Source: Candidatus Acetothermia bacterium
Lineage (GTDB): Bacteria > Bipolaricaulota > Bipolaricaulia > RBG-16-55-9 > JANLFV01
Reading direction: 5' to 3'
Length of the DNA: 5,564 bases
Assembly: GCA_028275195.1 (NCBI GenBank)
Contig: JAPWVC010000085.1
Location: 1-5,564 of the forward strand
Shown here one piece after another: positions 1-5,154 of the stretch; the first letter of the stretch is position 1, and every line of letters begins with the position of its first letter. The notes beneath the pieces were generated by a model, which ran no database searches, was not told where the DNA came from, and saw nothing but the letters and a program-made list of their open reading frames with translations. The position numbers and the translations under genes were made by a program.

Positions 1-254
1 TCGCCCTCATAGTCGATCTCCCATTTGAGCTTCCCCTTAGGAGCCCAGAAGCAGAAGTTGAGGTTGTCTAAAACCAGGAGGTAGGCCACCGTCCGCTCGC
101 CCCCGTCGTGAAAGTGGTAGTGGTAGTTCCACTGGGGGATCTGGAGCTCGCCGGCCGCCAGCTCTTGAGCGAACCGGGCGAGTGCCCCCCGGTCGAGCCG
201 GACCAGCTCGCTATGCTCGGCGACCCAGCGCGCTGACTCCCGGACCTCTTCCAT
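1..254 (-). CDS. qng1: Queuosine-5'-phosphate N-glycosylase/hydrolase (queuosine salvage, Qng1/DUF2419), N-terminal part
   Basis: The frame opens at ATG 252-254 and runs off the left window edge, so only the first 84 codons are visible; family members are about 300 residues or more. It begins MEEVRESARWVAEHSELV. The family hallmarks follow: WNYHYHFHDG at residues 43-52 and the signature LDNLNFCFW at about residues 61-69, then KWEIDYEGE at the cut. The family (eukaryotic QNG1/C9orf64, bacterial Qng1) releases the base queuine from queuosine-5'-monophosphate so that it can be reused in tRNA anticodons; it is soluble and cytoplasmic. The start is supported by an AAGGAG 11 bases upstream. An in-frame TGA at 288-290 excludes a much longer N-terminus. 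The first 44 bases lie inside the end of the kinase-HAD gene in another frame, which suggests co-transcription. The catalytic residues are in the missing C-terminal part, so activity cannot be judged. The family call is strong. Confidence 0.88.
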   Translation of the reverse strand, partial: MEEVRESARWVAEHSELVRLDRGALARFAQELAAGELQIPQWNYHYHFHDGGERTVAYLLVLDNLNFCFWAPKGKLKWEIDYEG

Positions 255-1590
255 CTTCCGTGGCGCTCCTTGGCGAGCCGCCACCGCTCAGCGAGCCGCG
301 CGCGGCCAGGGCCCCTCGGAGGCGGGCGAGATCGAGTTGCTCAAAGCCCTCGAGGACGAAGTCGGGGATCAGCTCCCCGGCCCAGCGGAGGGCGGGATTG
401 ATCAAGTAGGCGCAGCTCATCCCCGCGGCCTTGGCCGCCCTCACCCCGTTCGGAGCGTCCTCGAAGACCAGGCACCTTCCGGGCTCGACCCCCAGCTCAC
501 GGGCCGCGAGGAGGTAGATCATCGGATTGGGCTTCCCCTCGCGGAGTTGGTCCCCGGAGATCACCACGGAGAAGTATCTCTCTAGGCCATGGTCCCTCAG
601 GACCAGCTCGATCAGCTCGAGCGGGGCGGCCGAGGCCAGCCCGAGCTTCAGGCCCCCCTCGGAGAGCGCGACGATCAATTCCCTCGCCCCGAGGACCGGC
701 TCGACCTCGCGGAAGTAGCGCCGGACGATGGCCATTCGCTGACGGCGGATCTCCTCGACCGAGAGGCTCAGCCCGAAGGTCTCTTTATAAAAGCGGGCGG
801 CCTCGGTCTGGTTCCGGCCCGCAAGGTAAGGGGCATGCCGGCGCTGGAACTCCTCGAAGCCCCCCTCCCCGAGGAAGATCCCCTGGCTCTCCAGGAATTC
901 CCGTTCGCTCCGGAGCCAGGCCTCCTCGCTCCTCACAATCACCCCGTCCATATCGAAGATCACGGCCTCCAGGCCCCCCAGGAGCTCATAGAACCCGGCC
1001 AGCCGCGGCTGGGGGTAGGGCTCGTAGACCTCCCCGCGCTCCGTATCGACCACGAGGACGCGGACATCCCTGTCGGCATTCGGGAGAGAGTATTCCGGAT
1101 CGGAGGCGAGTCTCTCCCGCATCTCCAAGTAGACCCGAAAGTCGGCCTCGGAGAAGTCGTTCGGGTCGGGGAAGAGCGGCTTCCGGGCGAACCTGGCCCG
1201 CACGACGCGCTCATCAGCCACGGCGAGGACGGTGATAAAAGGAGTTCCTAGCTCCCGGAAGAGGCGATAGGCCTCGGCCCGCCAGCGGCTGGCAAGGAAG
1301 GTCCCGTCGAGGATCAGGCTCTTCCCCTCTCGGAGGGCCTCTTGGGCCCGCCGGAGGAGCTCACGGTAGACCGCCTCGGTCTCCTCAGGGCTGTAGCGGC
1401 GGACCGGGAAGAGCTCCCGCCGGACCCGGTCGGTCTGGAGGTGCTCCACGCCGCCCAGGCCGGGCTCCTGAGCGAGTCGGAGGCGGAGGAGCCCCCCGAG
1501 CCAGGTCTTCCCCGAGCCGGGGAGGCCACAACAGAGGATCGCCACAGGCCTTTGTGTGGGGAGGAAGGAGAGGATCTGCTCGGCCAACAT
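211..1590 (-). CDS. P-loop kinase (AAA_33/zeta-toxin-like) fused to HAD-IA phosphatase
   Basis: A 459-residue two-domain protein. Residues about 14-185 form a small-molecule kinase: Walker A GLPGSGKT at 22-29, TDRVRREL at 53-60, and a strand LILDGTFL at 92-99 with D95 as the Walker B-type acid. A lid-like basic stretch follows at 131-137. This pattern matches AAA_33 kinases. Residues about 207-425 form a HAD hydrolase: nucleophile D213 and general acid D215 in DMDG, S320 of motif II, K353 in GKPNP, and E377-D378 of motif IV. About 100 helical residues between motifs I and II form a C1 cap, as in subfamily IA (beta-phosphoglucomutase/nucleotidase type). All expected catalytic residues are present. 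The substrates are not readable. The last 30 or so residues are Gly/Ser/Arg-rich, look non-conserved, and run over the start of qng1. The gene starts 31 bases after the pyrF stop, with no Shine-Dalgarno but a strong promoter match. The overlap with qng1 suggests a role in queuosine or other nucleotide salvage (inference). T4-type polynucleotide kinase-phosphatase has the same domain order, but its HAD domain is of a different, uncapped kind. Confidence 0.85.
   Translation of the reverse strand: MLAEQILSFLPTQRPVAILCCGLPGSGKTWLGGLLRLRLAQEPGLGGVEHLQTDRVRRELFPVRRYSPEETEAVYRELLRRAQEALREGKSLILDGTFLASRWRAEAYRLFRELGTPFITVLAVADERVVRARFARKPLFPDPNDFSEADFRVYLEMRERLASDPEYSLPNADRDVRVLVVDTERGEVYEPYPQPRLAGFYELLGGLEAVIFDMDGVIVRSEEAWLRSEREFLESQGIFLGEGGFEEFQRRHAPYLAGRNQTEAARFYKETFGLSLSVEEIRRQRMAIVRRYFREVEPVLGARELIVALSEGGLKLGLASAAPLELIELVLRDHGLERYFSVVISGDQLREGKPNPMIYLLAARELGVEPGRCLVFEDAPNGVRAAKAAGMSCAYLINPALRWAGELIPDFVLEGFEQLDLARLRGALAARGSLSGGGSPRSATEDGRGPGVSALGRRA
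266..271 (-). promoter_or_regulatory. Shine-Dalgarno for qng1
   Basis: AAGGAG on the minus strand lies 11 bases before the ATG at 252-254, inside the end of the upstream kinase-HAD frame. It supports that ATG as the start of qng1. It shows the internal gene of this cluster has its own ribosome site, unlike the leading genes. The spacing is a little long. Confidence 0.6.
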
Positions 1591-1596
1591 AGATAT

Positions 1597-1625
1597 TTGA
1601 TAGCAGATCCGACCGGCCTTGTCAA
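1597..1625 (-). promoter_or_regulatory. Promoter of the kinase-HAD/qng1 unit, probably leaderless
   Basis: On the minus strand a perfect TTGACA (1620-1625) is followed by a 17-base spacer and TATCAA (1597-1602, 4 of 6 matches). Only 6 bases separate the -10 box from the ATG at 1588-1590, so transcription should start at or next to the A of the start codon. No Shine-Dalgarno lies in the bases before that ATG, which fits a leaderless mRNA. The -35 box contains the TGA stop of pyrF (1622-1624), so the promoter sits on the pyrF end. Read-through from pyrF may still occur, since no terminator is visible between them. Confidence 0.6.
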
Positions 1626-2455
1626 CCCCGCCTCGGGCGACGGGAAAGCTCGATCTCCTCTCGGAGCCTCTGGGCCGCGGCCCGGGCGGCCTGGGCGAAG
1701 TCCTCCGCGCTAGAGGCGAAGATCACCGCGCGGGAGACATTGATTATGGCCAGCTCGCCCTGGCTGTTCACCCCGTATCTCACGGCCTTCTCCAGGTCCC
1801 CCGCCTGGGCCCCGACCCCGGGGATCAGGATCGGGAGCTCATCTCCCACGAGTTCGCGGACCTCCTTCAACTCCTCAGGCCAGGTGGCCCCCACGACTAG
1901 GCCCAGGTTCCCGAAGCGCTCATTCGCCCGGGCCACCGCCTCGGCGACCCACAAGTAGAGCGGCTTCCCCTCGCATCGCAGGTCTTGAAATTCCCTTGCT
2001 CCAGGGTTGGAGGTCCGGCAAAGGACGAAGGTCCCGCGGTCTTTGTATTCGAGGAAGGGCTCGAGGGCCTCCAGCCCGAGGTAGGGGTTGACTGTAGCGG
2101 CATCGAAGCCGTAGTAGCCGAAGATGGCCTTGGCATAAGCTTTAGCGGTGTTCCCGATGTCCCCCCGCTTGGCGTCGGCGATCTTGAGGACCCCATCGGG
2201 GATGGAGGCAAGGGTCTCCTTCAGCATCTCCAGCCCCGTTGGCCCGAGCTGTTCATAGAAGGCGAGGTTCAGCTTGTAGGCGCAGACCAGGTCCTGGGTG
2301 GCCTCGATGATCCGGCAGTTGAACTCCAGAACTGCCTGATCGCCCAATTCCCGCCGGAGGTAGGGAGGGAGCCGCTCGAGGTCGGGATCGAGCCCGACGC
2401 AGAGGAGGCTCTCCCTCGCACGCGAGGCCCGCACTAGCCTCTCTTTGAAGCTCAT
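1622..2455 (-). CDS. pyrF: Orotidine-5'-phosphate decarboxylase
   Basis: Decarboxylates OMP to UMP, the last step of de novo pyrimidine synthesis, in the cytoplasm. With the ATG at 2455 the protein has 277 residues, typical of the longer (type 2, mycobacterial-like) OMP decarboxylases. Visible motifs: GLDPD 21-25, YKLNLAFYE 60-68 with K61, the catalytic DAKRGDIGNTA 94-104 (D94, K96, D99), CRTSNPGA 146-153, the phosphate-binding PGVGAQAGD 212-220, and R242 near the C-terminus. The start MSFKERL was chosen because family homology begins there and a promoter-like pair places the transcript start on this ATG. Upstream in-frame alternatives are ATG 2467 and TTG 2491; the latter lies inside the proposed -35 box. 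The gene is divergent from uvrC and is followed after 31 bases by the kinase-HAD gene. No other pyrimidine gene is in the window. The short C-terminal tail is Arg-rich. The gene appears complete and intact. Confidence 0.95.
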   Translation of the reverse strand: MSFKERLVRASRARESLLCVGLDPDLERLPPYLRRELGDQAVLEFNCRIIEATQDLVCAYKLNLAFYEQLGPTGLEMLKETLASIPDGVLKIADAKRGDIGNTAKAYAKAIFGYYGFDAATVNPYLGLEALEPFLEYKDRGTFVLCRTSNPGAREFQDLRCEGKPLYLWVAEAVARANERFGNLGLVVGATWPEELKEVRELVGDELPILIPGVGAQAGDLEKAVRYGVNSQGELAIINVSRAVIFASSAEDFAQAARAAAQRLREEIELSRRPRRG

Positions 2456-2462
2456 CCTGTTG

Positions 2463-2491
2463 ATCATGGCAGAGCTAGGACAGGCTTTCAA
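2463..2491 (-). promoter_or_regulatory. Promoter of pyrF, probably leaderless
   Basis: On the minus strand TTGAAA (2486-2491, 5 of 6) is followed by exactly 17 bases and CATGAT (2463-2468, 4 of 6), then 7 bases and the ATG at 2453-2455. This predicts a transcript beginning at about the start codon. The bases before the ATG (CAACAGG) give no properly spaced Shine-Dalgarno. The layout repeats that of the kinase-HAD and uvrC promoters, which raises confidence in a modest match. Confidence 0.5.
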
Positions 2492-2503
2492 GTGGCCAGC
2501 CCG

Positions 2504-2532
2504 TTGCCCGGCGGTTCCAGAGGCTCTACACT
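2504..2532 (+). promoter_or_regulatory. Promoter of uvrC, near-leaderless
   Basis: TTGCCC (2504-2509, 4 of 6), a 17-base spacer, then TACACT (2527-2532, 4 of 6, also fitting TANNNT). Eight bases follow to the ATG at 2541. The GAGGG directly touching the ATG is too close to act as a normal Shine-Dalgarno. The same TTGCCC hexamer serves as -35 in the lipoprotein promoter. The pyrF -35 box ends 12 bases away on the other strand, so the two promoters are back to back and RNA polymerase binding at one could affect the other. Confidence 0.5.
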
Positions 2533-2540
2533 GATGAGGG

Positions 2541-4379
2541 ATGGACCGACATTGGCAGAAGCGGCTCCGGGACCTCCCCGATGGGCCGGGGGTCTACCTC
2601 TTCAAGGACCGGGCGGGCGAGGTGATCTATGTGGGGAAGGCCGCCTCGCTCAGGAGCCGCGTCCGCTCCTATTTCCAGAGATACCATCAACTGGGCGAGC
2701 CGAAGGTCCGCTCGATCGTAGAGAACTTGGCTGACTTGGAGTATATCGTCACCGGATCGGAGGTCGAGGCCCTGATCCTCGAGGAGGACCTGATCAAGAG
2801 CTATCGTCCGAGGTTCAATGTCCGGCTCAAGGACGATAAGCGCTTCCCATACTTGGCGATCACCATGCAAGAGCCGTTTCCGCGCCTGCTTTTCACCCGC
2901 CGGGCTGAGCACGATGGGACCCGCTACTTCGGGCCTTACACCAATGCCCAGCTCGTGCGAGAGGGCCTCAATGCCCTGAGGGCGCTTTTCCCCGTCCGGA
3001 GTTGCAACGACCGGATTGCCCCGGGCAAGCCGAGCCGCAAGCGGCCCTGCCTCGACTACTCTCTCAAGCAGTGCGCCGCGCCCTGCGTGGGGAAGGTTTC
3101 AGAGGAGGAGTATCGCCAGCTCGCCGAGGGCCTCTGCCGGTTTCTCGAGGGGCGAAGGGCCGATCTCCTCCAGGAGCTGCGGGAGGAGATGGCCCGAGCC
3201 GCGGCAGCCTTGGAGTTTGAACGGGCAGCCCGGATCCGCGACCGGATTAGAGCCTTCGAGCAATTGCTCGGGCAGAAGAAGGCCCGCCGCGAGCCGGGGG
3301 CCGAGCGGGATGCCCTCGGCCTGGCCTGTGCCCCCGGCCTCTGCATCGTCCAGCTCTTCTCGGTCCGGGACGGGCGGGTCCGGCGGGGGGAGCGATTCTC
3401 GCTCGAGGCCCCGGAGGGCTCGACCGCGAGTGAGGTCTTGAGCGCCTTCCTCAGGCAGTTCTATTCCGAGGCTGCCGAAGTCCCCCGGGAGGTCCTCCTC
3501 CCTCAGCCGGTTGAGGACCTCGAGCTGCTCGGGCAGTGGCTGAGCGGCCTCCGCGGAGGGAGGGTGGCCCTCCTGGTCCCGCGGCGGGGGCCGAAGCTCG
3601 AGCTGGTGAAGCTCGCGGAGAGGAATGCCGAGCTGGCCCTAGTGGAGGAGCGGCTAAAGGCCGGGGAGGGCGAGCGAGAGCGCTTGGCCCTCGAGGAGCT
3701 CCAGCGCTATCTTGGGCTGGCCGGCCTGCCGCGGCGGATCGAGGGCTATGACATCTCGACGATCCAGGGGACAGACTCGGTCGGGGCGATGGTCGTCTTC
3801 GAGGACGGCCATCCGAAGAAGTCGGCCTACCGGCGGTTCAGGATCAAGGGCACGGGCCGCGATGACCTCGAGATGCTCGCAGAGGTCCTGGAGAGGAGGA
3901 TCATGGATGAGCGATTCCCTCCGCCGCCGGACTTGGTCCTGATCGATGGCGGGAAGGGGCAGCTCAGCGCGGCCTTGGCGGTGATGCGAGCCCGCGGCTG
4001 GGGAGTTGTTCCAACGGTCGCGCTCGCTAAGGAGTTCGAGGAGGTCTTCGCCCCGGGCCGAGCCACCCCGCTCCCCATCCCGAAGGATTCCCAAGCCCAA
4101 TACCTTCTCCAACGCGTCCGGGACGAGGCTCACCGCTTTGCATTGGAGTATCATCGCCTCCGGAGGAAGAGGCGAGCAATCCGGTCCGAGCTGGAGTCGA
4201 TCCCTGGGATCGGCCCGAACCGGGCCAGGCTCCTTCTGCGCCACTTCGGCTCGCTCGCTAAGCTGAGGGAAGCGAGCCTGGAAGAGCTCCTCCAGGTGCC
4301 GGGGCTCCCGCGAACGGTGGCCGAGCGGGTCTACCGGGCGCTACATGAGCCTAGCTCCGGCACTCGACCCTCAGGATGA
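2541..4379 (+). CDS. uvrC: Excinuclease ABC subunit C (UvrC)
   Basis: The dual-incision nuclease of nucleotide excision repair, acting with UvrA/UvrB on damaged DNA. The 612 residues match the usual family length. In order: an N-terminal GIY-YIG nuclease for the 3' cut (GVY 17-19, YVG 30-32, R39, E76); a four-cysteine site (C155, C170, C178, C182) of the kind that binds a 4Fe-4S cluster in UvrC; a UVR helical motif at about 205-240 for contact with UvrB (ALEFERAARIRDRI at 223-236); a C-terminal RNase H-like nuclease for the 5' cut with D404 (GYDIS), D469 (LIDGGKGQL) and H531; and tandem helix-hairpin-helix motifs at about 550-602 (IPGIGPNRA, VPGLPRTVA) for DNA binding. All catalytic residues are present. 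The ATG at 2541 gives the standard N-terminus, with LPDGPGVYLF at 12-21. It is divergent from pyrF, and its last 29 bases overlap the convergent lipoprotein gene. Neither uvrA nor uvrB is in the window. The C-terminal tail after the second HhH is short and unremarkable. Confidence 0.97.
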   Translation: MDRHWQKRLRDLPDGPGVYLFKDRAGEVIYVGKAASLRSRVRSYFQRYHQLGEPKVRSIVENLADLEYIVTGSEVEALILEEDLIKSYRPRFNVRLKDDKRFPYLAITMQEPFPRLLFTRRAEHDGTRYFGPYTNAQLVREGLNALRALFPVRSCNDRIAPGKPSRKRPCLDYSLKQCAAPCVGKVSEEEYRQLAEGLCRFLEGRRADLLQELREEMARAAAALEFERAARIRDRIRAFEQLLGQKKARREPGAERDALGLACAPGLCIVQLFSVRDGRVRRGERFSLEAPEGSTASEVLSAFLRQFYSEAAEVPREVLLPQPVEDLELLGQWLSGLRGGRVALLVPRRGPKLELVKLAERNAELALVEERLKAGEGERERLALEELQRYLGLAGLPRRIEGYDISTIQGTDSVGAMVVFEDGHPKKSAYRRFRIKGTGRDDLEMLAEVLERRIMDERFPPPPDLVLIDGGKGQLSAALAVMRARGWGVVPTVALAKEFEEVFAPGRATPLPIPKDSQAQYLLQRVRDEAHRFALEYHRLRRKRRAIRSELESIPGIGPNRARLLLRHFGSLAKLREASLEELLQVPGLPRTVAERVYRALHEPSSGTRPSG

Positions 4380-5025
4380 AGGTGGCCGTCCCCTGGTATT
4401 GTTTCGCCGGGAAGAGGCGCCAGGTCCCCAAGATCGAGAAGGGCTCGCTCGGCGAGGCCGGGCGGTCTTGAGGGACGATCACCTCGTGGACTCTCCCGTT
4501 GGGGTCCATCTTGCTCACCGTCCAGGGGCCGACCTCGTCGGTCCGCCGCTCGGCCTGGAGGCTGTTCACGAAGACATTCGGGGAGAAGAGCTGCTCCTTC
4601 GGCTCGACCCGCCAGTAGTAGCTCCCAGTCGCTGAGTCGTAGATCTCATCCGCGCTCAGGTAGATCGTCTCGCCGGGCTGGACGACATGGACCGTCGCGG
4701 TGGAGCTGGCGCGGCAGTCAGCTCCCTCGGCCGTGAGCGTGTAGCTCGTAGTATACAAGGGCGAGACCACCATCTCTCCCCGGGGCGGGACCTCTCCGAT
4801 CCCAGGGGTAAGCCGGGCTTCGGTGAGCCGCTCGGCCGCGGCCCAGCGGAGGAGGGCCGACTCCCCCGCGCAGATGTAAATATCCTTTGCTGGGAGGAAC
4901 TCCCACCTCGCCGCCGGGACATTCCGGTTGACATTCAGCTCGGCCCAGGCCCAGAGGCACTCACACCCCACGAGCGCCAGTGGGAGCAGCAGGGCTAGCA
5001 TGACTAAGCTCGCTCGCTTGAGCAT
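4351..5025 (-). CDS. Lipoprotein with one Ig-like domain, function unknown
   Basis: A 224-residue protein from ATG 5025. It has an N-terminal signal peptide: K3-R4, then a hydrophobic run to the lipobox LVGC with C21, so it should be lipid-anchored and face outside the cytoplasm. Residues about 39-115 read like a bacterial Ig-like beta-sandwich: CAGESALLRW, then PGIGEVPPRGEMVVSP, then a Y-T-L strand and STATVHV. C52 and C104 are placed to form a disulfide. The remaining 110 or so residues are polar and aromatic with no motif I recognise; they may be a second beta-domain. An in-frame GTG at 5034 is an alternative start. The ATG is preferred because GAGGTG (5032-5037) sits 6 bases before it. 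The gene has its own promoter, and its 3' end overlaps uvrC by 29 bases on the opposite strand. The export and Ig-fold calls are firm; the biological role is not known. Confidence 0.8.
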   Translation of the reverse strand: MLKRASLVMLALLLPLALVGCECLWAWAELNVNRNVPAARWEFLPAKDIYICAGESALLRWAAAERLTEARLTPGIGEVPPRGEMVVSPLYTTSYTLTAEGADCRASSTATVHVVQPGETIYLSADEIYDSATGSYYWRVEPKEQLFSPNVFVNSLQAERRTDEVGPWTVSKMDPNGRVHEVIVPQDRPASPSEPFSILGTWRLFPAKQYQGTATFILRVECRS

Positions 5026-5031
5026 TGCCAC

Positions 5032-5037
5032 CACCTC
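5032..5037 (-). promoter_or_regulatory. Shine-Dalgarno of the lipoprotein gene
   Basis: GAGGTG on the minus strand lies 6 bases before ATG 5023-5025. It overlaps the alternative GTG start (5032-5034), which argues that the ATG is the real start. Confidence 0.6.
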
Positions 5038-5049
5038 TCTTCCCTCGGG

Positions 5050-5078
5050 ATTCTATTCCGGTGACTAAGGCCGGGCAA
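5050..5078 (-). promoter_or_regulatory. Promoter of the lipoprotein gene
   Basis: On the minus strand TTGCCC (5073-5078) is followed by a 17-base spacer and TAGAAT (5050-5055, 5 of 6). A start about 7 bases downstream would give a leader of roughly 18 bases carrying the Shine-Dalgarno. The -35 hexamer is identical to that of uvrC. This is the only leading gene in the window with room for a ribosome-binding leader. Confidence 0.6.
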
Positions 5079-5094
5079 CCGCGCTATTAAGGTG

Positions 5095-5121
5095 GGAAAG
5101 CTAAAGCCTGGCATGCTTTCC
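5095..5121. repeat. Inverted repeat upstream of the lipoprotein promoter
   Basis: Arms GGAAAGC (5095-5101) and GCTTTCC (5115-5121) are perfect 7-base complements around a 13-base centre. A second AAAGC at 5103-5107 could pair with the same right arm, giving a tighter hairpin. It lies 16 bases upstream of the lipoprotein -35 box and downstream of the phosphoesterase stop. It may be an operator, or RNA structure at the end of the phosphoesterase transcript. There is no T-run on either side. Confidence 0.4.
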
Positions 5122-5125
5122 GCCC

Positions 5126-5144
5126 TCCTCGCCCCAGGCGAGGA
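5126..5144 (-). terminator. GC-rich hairpin after the phosphoesterase gene, possible terminator
   Basis: A perfect 8-base stem (TCCTCGCC 5126-5133 against GGCGAGGA 5137-5144) has a 3-base loop and begins 10 bases after the phosphoesterase stop codon. No T-tract follows on the minus strand, so it is not a canonical intrinsic terminator. It could still stabilise or help end the upstream mRNA. Confidence 0.35.
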
Positions 5145-5154
5145 CTTAGGCTAG

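Noticed and set aside
589..1251. A 220-codon open frame on the + strand opposite the kinase-HAD gene
   Set aside because: It is antisense to a gene with clear catalytic motifs; its translation is low-complexity Pro/Glu/Gly-rich with no recognisable domain. Such frames are common in GC-rich DNA.
211..1590. Calling the kinase-HAD fusion a T4-type polynucleotide kinase-phosphatase
   Set aside because: The domain order is alike, but the HAD part has a roughly 100-residue helical C1 cap between motifs I and II, typical of small-molecule HAD-IA enzymes and not of T4-type phosphatases.
2456..2491. Longer pyrF N-terminus starting at TTG 2491 or ATG 2467
   Set aside because: The 12 or 4 extra residues precede the family's conserved start, have no Shine-Dalgarno, and cover the proposed promoter boxes.
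2456..2540. A riboswitch or attenuator ahead of pyrF or uvrC
   Set aside because: The 85-base gap is fully used by two opposed promoters, and predicted transcripts begin at the start codons, leaving no leader RNA.
3654..4244. A 196-codon open frame on the - strand inside uvrC
   Set aside because: It lies opposite the conserved C-terminal nuclease and HhH region of UvrC, and its translation shows no family features.
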